Shown here: positions 1 to 6,478 of the stretch, one piece after another
Layout of the letters: the number at the start of each line of letters is the position of its first letter
Position numbering within the stretch: the stretch's first letter is position 1
DNA from: WM-3-3 sp041660045
Lineage (GTDB): Bacteria; Pseudomonadota; Gammaproteobacteria; Methylococcales; Methylomonadaceae
Direction: 5' to 3'
Length of the DNA: 48,586 nt
Assembly (NCBI GenBank): GCA_041660045.1
Contig: JBAZXA010000016.1
Span: forward strand, 1 to 48,586
The notes under the pieces: model-generated
Seen by the model: the letters and a program-made list of their open reading frames with translations, nothing else
The model's database searches: none
Told to the model about the DNA's origin: nothing
Program-made: the position numbers and the translations under genes

Positions 1-117
1 CGAATTGAGCCAAGGGCTGTCAAACGACGGCCTAAACCCTATCCTTTATTGACCAAAACAAGGGCTGAAGCCAAGGTCGACATCAAAAATTATGGACACC
101 CGAAAAAACTTAAGTAA
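1..117 (+). CDS. IS4-family transposase, C-terminal end (partial)
   Basis: Frame 1 is open from the first base to a TAA at 115-117. It encodes about 38 residues with the basic motif EPRAVKRRPKPYPLLTK and the ending GHPKKLK, which I recognise as the C-terminus of IS4-family DDE transposases. The catalytic part lies left of the window, so I cannot tell whether the gene is intact. The sequence around the stop codon recurs exactly at 1459-1493, which suggests it is the right end of the insertion sequence. Confidence 0.7.
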   Translation, partial: RIEPRAVKRRPKPYPLLTKTRAEAKVDIKNYGHPKKLK

Positions 118-126
118 GTGCCATTC
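92..126 (+). repeat. IS4-type right-end sequence, copy 1
   Basis: These 35 bases cover the last transposase codons, the stop, and the following AAGTGCCATTC. They are repeated exactly and in the same orientation at 1459-1493, and the flanks diverge immediately afterwards. This is what an insertion-sequence terminus and a second, mostly lost, copy would look like. Confidence 0.6.
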
Positions 127-602
127 GAATCTGACCCCTTTGTTGTTCTTGCTGTAGGTTCCCAATTTTCGCAACAATGTTGACGCAGTAATCCTGCCAG
201 CTTTAATAGAAAGAACTACCCATATTCGTCCGCTTATATACGCTAAAGCCAGGAATCATTATACTAAAATGGTTTAATATTGGATTGCTGGGTGACGTAA
301 AACTATAAAAACAAGTTTCCGAACAAAAACTATTTGTGACAGTGTTTATCGTACACTGCCACAGGCAAATTTGGAGACAATTTGAAAGTGGCTCATAGCC
401 TGTCGTAAAACAATTGTTTTCCGACAGGCTAAACATGGCAATTTTGCATGATAGATGCATAAATCACATTATTTAGCCGCTATTTCTCAAAATCGCACGA
501 ATCCTTTCTGTCACCCAAGCAGAGACGATGGAGGCTAGAGCCAAGATGATTCGAGCTAAGTGCGGACTTTAGTGTCGTTTGTTTAAACGCATCGGGTAGA
601 AA
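127..602. other. Gene-free stretch
   Basis: No convincing gene is seen. The stretch begins with GAATCTGACCCC, one arm of the palindromic repeat described at 1371-1448. The rest is AT-rich with no family-like reading frame, and probably contains the promoter of the gene at 603. Confidence 0.4.
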
Positions 603-1250
603 ATGAACACAAATGTAATCTTCGTAAAGAGCATCAAAGGACTCGACATTAGTGAGTTCTTCACCAAAATATACGCTAGCCCAGATATCACTAGAGATTT
701 CATGGTCACGAGGCTTAACAATACTGCGATCAGTGACGTTCTACGGAAACAAATTATCGAGGATGGAATATCCACTTTATTTCACTATTCGATAACCTGT
801 GATGCGGTTTTGCACCCCGGCATCCACGTAGATGAAATTGAAACGGTAATATTGGGATTCGTGCAGAAACTTAACGCCGCAAAAAACCTATTGATCATTG
901 ATCCGTACTTTTATTCGAATGAACCAGCAACCCTCTCTCTCTTCGAGAAAATGATGACCAAAATTTATAATTCTCTTGAAAAAATCACCTTCATGACGAA
1001 TGGAACAAAAGCTAAGTGTCAAAGTGATATGCATGACATATTAAAAAAACTGAAACCGGCAATCCAGATTGAAGATGTTGTTACAAATCAATTTCACGAC
1101 AGATTCTGGATCGATCTCGATAACCTGCAAGGGATCGTCATGGGAACTTCGCTTAATGGCATCACCAAAAAAATTTGCTTAGTGGATCACATCGCGGATG
1201 CTGATGTTCGACAGATAGTTGACTTAGCCAAACCATTGCTTTCTACCTAA
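603..1250 (+). CDS. Hypothetical protein with PLD-like C-terminal fold
   Basis: A 215-residue soluble protein without signal peptide or membrane segments. I do not recognise a named family. Residues about 95-205 carry LLIIDPYFYSN, FMTNGT and then FHDRFWID followed by a glycine-containing strand (IVMGTSLNG). This is the pattern of phospholipase-D-like domains in which the HxK motif is reduced to HDR, as in the MIT-domain C-terminal (MIT_C) group. A phosphodiesterase or nucleic-acid-binding role is only inference. It stands alone on the plus strand, and the DNA carrying it lies between two copies of an IS4-type end, which suggests a mobile or defence-type accessory gene. There is no strong Shine-Dalgarno, so the start is the first in-frame ATG. 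Confidence 0.6.
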   Translation: MNTNVIFVKSIKGLDISEFFTKIYASPDITRDFMVTRLNNTAISDVLRKQIIEDGISTLFHYSITCDAVLHPGIHVDEIETVILGFVQKLNAAKNLLIIDPYFYSNEPATLSLFEKMMTKIYNSLEKITFMTNGTKAKCQSDMHDILKKLKPAIQIEDVVTNQFHDRFWIDLDNLQGIVMGTSLNGITKKICLVDHIADADVRQIVDLAKPLLST

Positions 1251-1370
1251 AAATCGGTGTTAGGTGTAACGGCTCGCGTTTGAATTTGATCCATTGGGAG
1301 CGAAGCTACAATTTGACGACATATTGCAATTCCGTCATATAAAGTTGTCGTCAATATTTTATAATTCGTA

Positions 1371-1448
1371 ATCGAAGGGGTCAGACTCGATTGAAAATCA
1401 AGTCCACGGACTTGTGCTCGACAATCAATCAAGTCTGACCCCTTCGAT
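1371..1448. repeat. Palindromic GGGGTCAGACT element, copy 1 (MITE/REP-like)
   Basis: A 78-bp element with 24-bp arms at 1371-1394 and 1425-1448 that pair with one mismatch. The core is GGGGTCAGACTCGATTG and its complement. The spacer contains a second small hairpin (AAGTCC/GGACTT). Related copies are at 4114-4194 and 46361-46386. No coding capacity, so it would be mobilised in trans. REP elements moved by REP-associated tyrosine transposases are a plausible class, but that is inference. Confidence 0.7.
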
Positions 1449-1458
1449 ACTAAAAATC

Positions 1459-1493
1459 ATGGACACCCGAAAAAACTTAAGTAAGTGCCATTC
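1459..1493 (+). repeat. IS4-type right-end sequence, copy 2
   Basis: An exact 35-bp repeat of 92-126 in the same orientation, directly after the palindromic element and 21 bp before the stop codon of the next minus-strand gene. No transposase reading frame precedes it, so only the terminus is left. It may have removed the attC expected behind that gene. Confidence 0.6.
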
Positions 1494-1514
1494 AACCCTG
1501 GCCCCATTTTGCAT

Positions 1515-2312
1515 TTAATCAACGCTAGTCCAGACTTCAAGATAACCCACTGGAACTCGGGATTCATTTCCAGCCACAAATGCAACTGATAGTTGATCGA
1601 ATCCGTGCCAACTACTAGCTAGTTCGTTGTACTTTGTTGTTAAGCGCTTGGCTATATCTTGATCTTCATTATGAAAATATCGTACTTGGTCTATACCCAC
1701 GGCCTGGGCAGTGCGTTCGCCGCCTCGCTCTGCCCCTTGGACGTTCCAGCCTTCATCTTTCAACTTCAATGAAACTTTTATGATGTCTTCCCGCGACAAT
1801 GCCCCGGCAAATTGAACATACACTCTGTTGCGCTTGTCTGGTGCCGAATCGCTTTGCTGTGTGGCATCAAAGAGAGGCGCTACCTCTACTTTTTGCGCTA
1901 CAGATGTTCCTAAGGGACAGCCTTGCGACCAGAGATCAACGAAACATCTGGCTTCGACCAAAAATGGTGCAGGTGTACGGAGAATTGCTTGAACCCAGAA
2001 TACCGAAACCGTAAGCAGCAAAAGAGAGGTGAAATACCATACGATAACTCGCGGAAGGATACTACCATCAATTACCTTAAAGAAAATAACAACGCCAGTT
2101 GACAGTAGTAGAAACGCTCCAAAAGCGCGGACTAGACTAGAGAAGCTCCCGCCATAGGCGCTGCTAAACCAGACAAAAGTTATCAAAAGAAGTAGAAATA
2201 CTGACAGCGCAAGCCCCAGCCGAGCATCGCTGTCTTGAATAAAATTAAGCAGTTTTTCAACTGTAGGAATCGGCCCCTTAGGGCGCTCACCAACTTCGTT
2301 CTCGTCAGTCAT
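1515..2312 (-). CDS. Membrane protein with soluble C-terminal domain, unknown function
   Basis: A 265-residue protein. A short N-terminal cytoplasmic part is followed by three predicted membrane helices at about residues 32-52, 62-83 and 90-112. About 150 soluble residues follow. The segment from RVYVQFAG to YFHNEDQDIAKRLTTKYNEL has the alternating pattern of small LytR_C- or SPOR-like alpha/beta domains that occur outside the membrane, but I cannot name the family. It lies in line with the cassette genes to its right and in the same direction, with a degenerate attC just upstream of its start. It could be a further integron cassette whose own attC was lost to the IS4 end at 1459-1493. ATG start; the Shine-Dalgarno is weak. 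Confidence 0.6.
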   Translation of the reverse strand: MTDENEVGERPKGPIPTVEKLLNFIQDSDARLGLALSVFLLLLITFVWFSSAYGGSFSSLVRAFGAFLLLSTGVVIFFKVIDGSILPRVIVWYFTSLLLLTVSVFWVQAILRTPAPFLVEARCFVDLWSQGCPLGTSVAQKVEVAPLFDATQQSDSAPDKRNRVYVQFAGALSREDIIKVSLKLKDEGWNVQGAERGGERTAQAVGIDQVRYFHNEDQDIAKRLTTKYNELASSWHGFDQLSVAFVAGNESRVPVGYLEVWTSVD

Positions 2313-2369
2313 AACTTATACCAAATCTATTCGTGATGAAAACCAACCAAAATGTCAGACATTGGAGCC

Positions 2370-2427
2370 TACAAACGTTTGGCATAAGGGGCGCGCTTTA
2401 GCGCGTCCCACTTGAGATGGGTTAGGT
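2370..2427 (-). other. attC recombination site of the DUF1272 cassette
   Basis: The right core GTTAGGT (2421-2427) fits GTTRRRY. The stem GGGGCGCGC/GCGCGTCCC with a TTTA loop sits between the cores. The left core (TACAAAC, 2370-2376) is degenerate, so this is the weakest complete attC in the row. It follows the stop of the DUF1272 gene as expected for a cassette read on the minus strand. Confidence 0.6.
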
Positions 2428-2440
2428 GCAATGATGAACA

Positions 2441-2689
2441 TTATGCGGCCTTTGCGCAACCCGCTGGTTTGTAAATGCGCTCGGTTGATGCCGGGCTATT
2501 AGCAAGCTTATTGGCTGGACGAATTGGCCTTGTAACAAAATTGCCGCCACAGTTTGGGCATTTTCCGTGGAGCACAGTTTCTACACAAGACGCACAAAAA
2601 GTACACTCGAACGAACAAATACGAGCCTCGGTAGACTCAGGTGGAAGTGCTTTGTCGCAGCACTCACAGGATGGACGTAGTTGTAACAT
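2441..2689 (-). CDS. DUF1272 family cysteine-rich protein
   Basis: An 82-residue protein starting MLQLRPSCECCDKALPP. This is the conserved start of DUF1272 proteins, with paired cysteines (CECC, CSFECTFCASC, CPNCGG) that probably bind zinc. Function is unknown. A longer frame extends upstream to 2764, but it runs through the attC at 2711-2832. The internal ATG at 2689 has a good AAGGAG at 6 bp, so I start there. DUF1272 genes are known from integron cassettes, and this one lies between two attC sites. Confidence 0.88.
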   Translation of the reverse strand: MLQLRPSCECCDKALPPESTEARICSFECTFCASCVETVLHGKCPNCGGNFVTRPIRPANKLANSPASTERIYKPAGCAKAA

Positions 2690-2710
2690 CTCAATCTCCT
2701 TGGCTATTGC

Positions 2711-2832
2711 ACCTAACGTAGAGCTAAGGGGCGTGCCGCTCACGGACGCTAAACGAAGCCCCAAAGCTTGATAAATTACAAAATTTTAAAACCGCCATGA
2801 GGCGGCACGTCCCTTTGAGCGCCATGTTATGC
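2711..2832 (-). other. attC recombination site of the UDG-like cassette
   Basis: Left core ACCTAAC (2711-2717) and right core GTTATGC (2826-2832) enclose 122 bp. The inner arms AAGGGGCGTGCCGC and GCGGCACGTCCCTT pair with one wobble. The stop codon of the gene at 2827-3447 lies inside the right core, as is common in compact cassettes. Confidence 0.8.
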
Positions 2833-3447
2833 CCTTGTCCATCCGTAGTTTGTTCTTCCTTTGCAAAACCATTTATTTGCATTTTGATTAATCGGGCTAA
2901 GGTGTTCTCTGATTTCATTACATGCCTCGCGCAATAAATCGTTAGCCACCGTTTGAGCAGATGGGTGTGGCATTTGTATCCATTGTAATTCGGGGTTATC
3001 TTTCTGCGCACTATCTCTCAAGAGTTCTGAAAAAAGTTCGTAGGCAATATTACCGACTAACACCACTTTATGCGGAAGTAATCCAAATTTTTCATTTTTT
3101 GAAGTGAAATATTCAGTAACTTCAAGCCTGTTCGATTTTATATAGTTGGCAATTTCATTTTTTTTCGATATTGAACCGCCCGATGTTGCTTTTAAATCCA
3201 TGAAGCGGAAATGATTAAAGTTGGATGGTGATTCGGTTCCGAGCATGCCGTCTAGAATCAATTTGCATCGGTTATAAAAAAGCTTATTTGAGTGGTAGCT
3301 GTTTAATTCATCAGCCGTTCTGAACCATTTACCCATATCCCTACCAGGATTTGGATTATTACCGTTTGGCTCAGGTGCGACAAATAGAATTCTTGAATCC
3401 GATTTGTTCCACTCTTGTAGGTTGTAAGGTGTAAATTCCCATTTCAT
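2827..3447 (-). CDS. Cassette protein resembling uracil-DNA glycosylase fold
   Basis: A 206-residue soluble protein. The start (RILFVAPEPNGNNPNPGRDMG), the central KVVLVGNIAYELF and the late QMPHPSAQT recall the order of motifs in the uracil-DNA-glycosylase superfamily: a substrate loop near an early strand, a mid-protein strand with VG, then an HPS motif. The match is by eye and distant, and catalytic residues are not certain. It may instead be an uncharacterised family with the same fold. It is bounded by attC sites at 2711-2832 and 3473-3535, so it is a mobile cassette gene, presumably read through from an upstream promoter. The Shine-Dalgarno is weak. Confidence 0.6.
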   Translation of the reverse strand: MKWEFTPYNLQEWNKSDSRILFVAPEPNGNNPNPGRDMGKWFRTADELNSYHSNKLFYNRCKLILDGMLGTESPSNFNHFRFMDLKATSGGSISKKNEIANYIKSNRLEVTEYFTSKNEKFGLLPHKVVLVGNIAYELFSELLRDSAQKDNPELQWIQMPHPSAQTVANDLLREACNEIREHLSPINQNANKWFCKGRTNYGWTRA

Positions 3448-3472
3448 AGAGGCTAGCGTTTTTCCTTTTTAT

Positions 3473-3535
3473 GCATAACGTAAAAGTGAGGGGCTGCGCG
3501 CTTTTGCGCAGTCCCTCTCGACTGCCGGGTTGGGC
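3473..3535 (-). other. attC recombination site, short form
   Basis: A 63-bp site with cores GCATAAC (3473-3479) and GTTGGGC (3529-3535). It has a near-perfect stem: GAGGGG + CTGCGC pairing with GCGCAG + TCCCTC around a six-base loop. It follows the gene at 3545-3916 and is the clearest attC in the array. Confidence 0.85.
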
Positions 3536-3544
3536 AAGAAGTGG

Positions 3545-3916
3545 CTATTCTTTGACACTGTAGTCACTGATCTGATGCCGCTCCCTTTGCCCTTGAGTAA
3601 AAGCTTGAGTAGTATTTTTCAGCCTATCGACAGATGGCTCAGTTAACCTTGAACTTATGTTGTAATTAGGATAGCTCCCCGTTATTTTAGGGTGCAAATG
3701 AGCTGCAATTTCCACATCGCTCTGGGAAACATACCTCCCCGCCCACCGTTCAATGAGATGTTTCACAGCATGTGGGACGATTCTAGGATTCTTTGTTTTT
3801 TTCTGAGCGTCTAGCCACTCATAAGCGATTCGGATGCAATCATCATGCTCGTGATGTGCGTCACCTTCCACGATAACTTCCTTCTTTGCTTTTTCAATTT
3901 GTTCTCTGGTAATCAT
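3545..3916 (-). CDS. Hypothetical integron cassette protein
   Basis: A 123-residue protein starting MITREQIEKAKKEV. It is rich in His, Asp and Glu early on (GDAHHEHDDCIRIAYEWLDAQ) and has no signal peptide or membrane segment. I do not recognise the family. The frame extends 11 codons further upstream, but the ATG at 3916 has a strong GAAGGAG 6 bp before it and is preferred. It lies between a clear attC (3473-3535) and the GCCCAAC core (3944-3950), so it is a complete cassette. Confidence 0.65.
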   Translation of the reverse strand: MITREQIEKAKKEVIVEGDAHHEHDDCIRIAYEWLDAQKKTKNPRIVPHAVKHLIERWAGRYVSQSDVEIAAHLHPKITGSYPNYNISSRLTEPSVDRLKNTTQAFTQGQRERHQISDYSVKE

Positions 3917-3943
3917 AGTTGCTCCTTCAATTTTACAGAGTGT

Positions 3944-4251
3944 GCCCAACGTTAAGTAGACACCTTTTTAGGTGTATATCAAATTTAAAGCATTGGAATT
4001 ACCGGTGTATAATGCCACCTTGGTAATTCGTTAGAGTTAATTCTAGCAATGCTATATTATTGATAGCAACCTTTTTATGCAAAATCAAAATACACCCCCT
4101 AAGCTGCTGGATCATATCGAAGGGGTCAGACTCGATTGGTTTTTGCTCATATACCCGTTGGCTTTAATTTCAATCATGTCTGACCCTTAGATATATGCAA
4201 ACCTTCCAAACCGCCACGAAAGGCGCGTCCCGCTTGAGCGTAATGTTAGGC
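3944..4251 (-). other. attC of the GNAT cassette, interrupted
   Basis: Core GCCCAAC (3944-3950) on the left and GTTAGGC (4245-4251) on the right are 308 bp apart instead of about 60-125. The right half (CCGCCACGAAAGGCGCGTCC) matches the right half of the attC at 2711-2832. The left stem is missing, and the space holds unrelated AT-rich DNA, a small perfect hairpin (ACACCT TTTT AGGTGT, about 3960-3975) and a copy of the GGGGTCAGACT element. The site probably no longer folds as a recombinable attC. Confidence 0.65.
4114..4194. repeat. Palindromic GGGGTCAGACT element, copy 2
   Basis: Arms at 4114-4138 and 4171-4194 share the core GGGGTCAGACTCGATTG and its imperfect complement (CAATCATGTCTGACCC), with an ATATCGA/TTAGATAT edge. 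It is about 81 bp like the copy at 1371-1448, and sits inside the interrupted attC. Confidence 0.65.
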
Positions 4252-4257
4252 TTGGAG

Positions 4258-4653
4258 TTACTTAACACGTTTGACAATGAATCCATTTTCAATTTTCTCG
4301 AAGCCAACCTTAGGGTAATACTCCATTGCCTCAGGAGCCGATAATAGGATAAGGGCTACCTCATCACCAATGGAAGCTTGGACTCGGGCAATAAGCTCAC
4401 GCCCAATGCCATGCTTTTGGTAGGCATTGGCTACAGCAAGATCAGACAAGTAGCAACAATAACTGAAATCCGTCAGTGCGCGACAGACCCCAATGAGTTT
4501 GCCTTCATGCCAAGCGGAGAGAATTAGGTCAGCATTGGCAAACATGCGCTCAATCCGAGCCAAGTCCTTGCTGGGGCGGCGAATGCCTGATGCATCAAAA
4601 ACCGCTGCTACATCAACAGGCTCAAGGGGGAAATTGTGGCGGTATTCAATCAC
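4258..4653 (-). CDS. GNAT-family N-acetyltransferase
   Basis: A 131-residue protein of the usual single-domain GNAT length. Motif A is LSDLAVANAYQKHGIGRELIARV (about residues 69-91), carrying the acetyl-CoA loop signature Q-x-x-G-x-G, and YYPKVGFEKIENGF near the C-terminus is the typical YxxxGF motif B. It would transfer an acetyl group from acetyl-CoA to an unknown amine substrate in the cytoplasm. The start codon is GTG. There is no Shine-Dalgarno other than the TTAGGC of the recombination core just upstream, which may serve weakly. GNAT genes are frequent integron cassettes. Confidence 0.88.
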   Translation of the reverse strand: MIEYRHNFPLEPVDVAAVFDASGIRRPSKDLARIERMFANADLILSAWHEGKLIGVCRALTDFSYCCYLSDLAVANAYQKHGIGRELIARVQASIGDEVALILLSAPEAMEYYPKVGFEKIENGFIVKRVK

Positions 4654-4663
4654 GCATATAAAA

Positions 4664-4787
4664 GCCTAACATAAAAGCAAGAGGCGCGCCGTTTGCAGGA
4701 CTAAATCGAAGCCGACGAACTCCAATAAACAACCAACCTTTAAAAAGTTCCTGTATCCGGCGCGTCTCTTTGACTGCCATGCTAGGC
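4664..4787 (-). other. attC recombination site of the YdjM-like cassette
   Basis: Core GCCTAAC (4664-4670) and GCTAGGC (4781-4787, one base from GTTRRRY) span 124 bp. The inner arms GAGGCGCGCCG and CGGCGCGTCTC pair with one wobble. It follows the stop of the gene at 4807-5337. Confidence 0.8.
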
Positions 4788-4806
4788 CGGATAGTGAGTA
4801 CAGATT

Positions 4807-5337
4807 TCATTTTATTTCGATTGCCCATTTATTCCATAAGCCTACAACAAAAAGGATCATTAGACCAATTACACCAAAAACGCTACACAGAAAATATACC
4901 CAAGCAGCAGGAATAAAATTTAGCAACCCGTTACTTAAACTTGTTGGCCAGAATGGTTGTACATCTGCATGCACAATACTGTCCAGTAACACATGGGAAA
5001 ATGTGCCAATAAATGAGCCGGTAAAGGCGGCAAAGTTACTTATATTTGAACTGACTTGCAACCATGTTAAATATTTAAAACTAAATATGTAATTCCATGC
5101 GCTTAGTAACCATTGGCACACAATTTTGCCAAAGAAGCATGAAAATAAACCAATTATGAAAGCGCCCAGATAGCTGTGTGTTATACCGTGAACAATATTG
5201 TCGTGCCGTAATAAACGAATTAATGGCTCAAGATCTATAGCTATTTGAGCGAAACCAAAAACTGTCAAACTAAAATAACGCCCCAATACAGCTTTTATAG
5301 CTGCACCTGGACCCATGTGAAAAGGAGTAAATGGCAT
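4807..5337 (-). CDS. Membrane protein, YdjM/DUF457-like putative metal-dependent hydrolase
   Basis: A 176-residue protein with about four membrane segments. The start MPFTPFHMGPGAAIKA and the later motif GTFSHVLLDSIVHADVQPFWP, with His-Asp-His spaced as in inner-membrane putative hydrolases of the YdjM/DUF457 type, point to a membrane-bound metal site. The substrate is unknown and activity has not been shown for most members. It is the last cassette on the right, between attC 4664-4787 and a core site at 5349-5355, and the first to be transcribed if the promoter lies to the right. Confidence 0.65.
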   Translation of the reverse strand: MPFTPFHMGPGAAIKAVLGRYFSLTVFGFAQIAIDLEPLIRLLRHDNIVHGITHSYLGAFIIGLFSCFFGKIVCQWLLSAWNYIFSFKYLTWLQVSSNISNFAAFTGSFIGTFSHVLLDSIVHADVQPFWPTSLSNGLLNFIPAAWVYFLCSVFGVIGLMILFVVGLWNKWAIEIK

Positions 5338-5348
5338 ATCTGTGTATT

Positions 5349-5355
5349 GCCTAAC
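5349..5355 (-). other. Cassette core site at right edge of the array
   Basis: GCCTAAC, the complement of GTTAGGC, 12 bp upstream of the start codon at 5337, in the same relation as the cores before the other cassette genes. No attC stem follows on its right and no integrase gene lies in the next 2 kb, so the array ends here without a visible attI. Confidence 0.55.
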
Positions 5356-5813
5356 GTAATAGGTACGACATCTTATGTCTTATAATCTGACTCATCTGCC
5401 GTATAACTTCTATTATTAATTTTAAGTTATTGATTTTAAGATCCCAAGTGGTATTAAAATCAGGGACATTCCGCATAAACCCAAATACAACTATATCTTC
5501 CACGATAACCAGAATCTAGGCAATAAAGTCAGCGATTTTATTTAGTTTCCTTCAGGCTATATCGTATGGGTCTGCAATATGAAACAGGGCTGCCCATCGA
5601 AGCACTGCAGATATAGCTGCTTGTAATAAACGACCGTTAACATGGTCGTTTTCCAACTTTTGTCAGGCAGCAGCACTCGTTCAATTTCTGGAAATCAATA
5701 TCTTGTGCCATGGCCAACCACCCAGTTATTTCATATATTATGAAATCTGACACCCGATCCCATAGGACTAAACGCTATGCAATTGCTGCTGCCCTTCTTG
5801 AGTTATGCAGTGG
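5356..5813. other. Gene-free stretch right of the cassette array
   Basis: No gene or attI-like site recognised. It contains a small hairpin (AACGACC/GGTCGTT, about 5628-5650) followed by a short T run on the plus strand, which could be a remnant terminator. Confidence 0.35.
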
Positions 5814-6053
5814 CTAAGGTGTATTTCCGTTTGAATCTTTTTCCTGCGGGCGCTGATATTGCTTAATTTCCTTGAACATAATCCCACTCACCGTACCGAT
5901 AACAAGCCCCCAAGGCACAATAGCTGTAATTGCTGGCATTGCTATTATGCCAACAAGTGCCGCAACGCCCACACCCGTTGCTGCTCCTATTGTTGCTCCA
6001 ACAGAATCTTCAGCAATTCGACTTGCAAGCTTTTTAACATCTATAGCTGCCAT
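5814..6053 (-). CDS. Small glycine-rich membrane protein
   Basis: 79 residues. An N-terminal amphipathic stretch is followed by a glycine/alanine-rich region (SVGATIGAATGVGVAALVGIIAMPAI) and a second hydrophobic segment, giving one helical hairpin. The C-terminus is short and polar. Such glycine-zipper-like small proteins occur in bacterial inner membranes and among bacteriocin-like peptides. I do not recognise the family. The Shine-Dalgarno is weak and there is no obvious partner gene. Confidence 0.5.
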   Translation of the reverse strand: MAAIDVKKLASRIAEDSVGATIGAATGVGVAALVGIIAMPAITAIVPWGLVIGTVSGIMFKEIKQYQRPQEKDSNGNTP

Positions 6054-6187
6054 AACAAACCTGCCTTGTATCTAAAAAAGCATTGTTCCAAGGGTTGCGA
6101 ACGCTATCGCGACAGAAGACCAGCCGAATCTATCAGAAGCCACTGGTGATTTAGCCATTGCTGCTACAGCATATGTTTAATCAACTA

Positions 6188-6478
6188 TTAACCCCCACTT
6201 AGCGCCTGAAATATGAATACCGTGCTGTCTTCCGGGACATGCTCGGTGAGTGTTTGTCTGTCGATGATAATGTTGTCGTTAATGCACAAATTAACGTGTC
6301 GCCGTAGCGCACCGCGTTCGTCCAGTATGTAATCGGTAAAGCCTGGGGCTAGTTGGTTAATTGAGCGCAAAATGTCGGCGATTGGGCCTGCTGGCGCTGT
6401 TATAACCCGATTCTCCAGTGCGGGAAAAAAGCGATAAAGGTGTGGCGTCATTTTTACCGTAGGCATGCTTTTAGCCAA
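6188..6478 (-). CDS. MoaD/ThiS-family sulfur-carrier-like protein
   Basis: 96 residues with a beta-grasp pattern, ending exactly in Gly-Gly (FQALSGG). This is the C-terminus that is adenylated and thiocarboxylated in MoaD and ThiS. VNLCINDNIIIDRQTLTEHVPEDSTVFI is the typical second half of the fold. An alternative start is the ATG four codons later (6466). The 8-bp overlap with the end of the upstream Asp-box gene implies translational coupling. No moaE, thiG or other molybdopterin/thiamine genes are nearby, so it probably serves a dedicated, unidentified sulfur-transfer or tagging reaction with its partner. Confidence 0.85.
   Translation of the reverse strand: MAKSMPTVKMTPHLYRFFPALENRVITAPAGPIADILRSINQLAPGFTDYILDERGALRRHVNLCINDNIIIDRQTLTEHVPEDSTVFIFQALSGG

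Noticed and set aside
203..460. 85-codon minus-strand frame
   Set aside because: Low-complexity, cysteine-rich composition without ribosome binding site or family pattern; probably chance.
2690..2764. Upstream extension of the DUF1272 protein
   Set aside because: The extension passes through the attC, and the internal ATG has a strong Shine-Dalgarno directly before the conserved family start.
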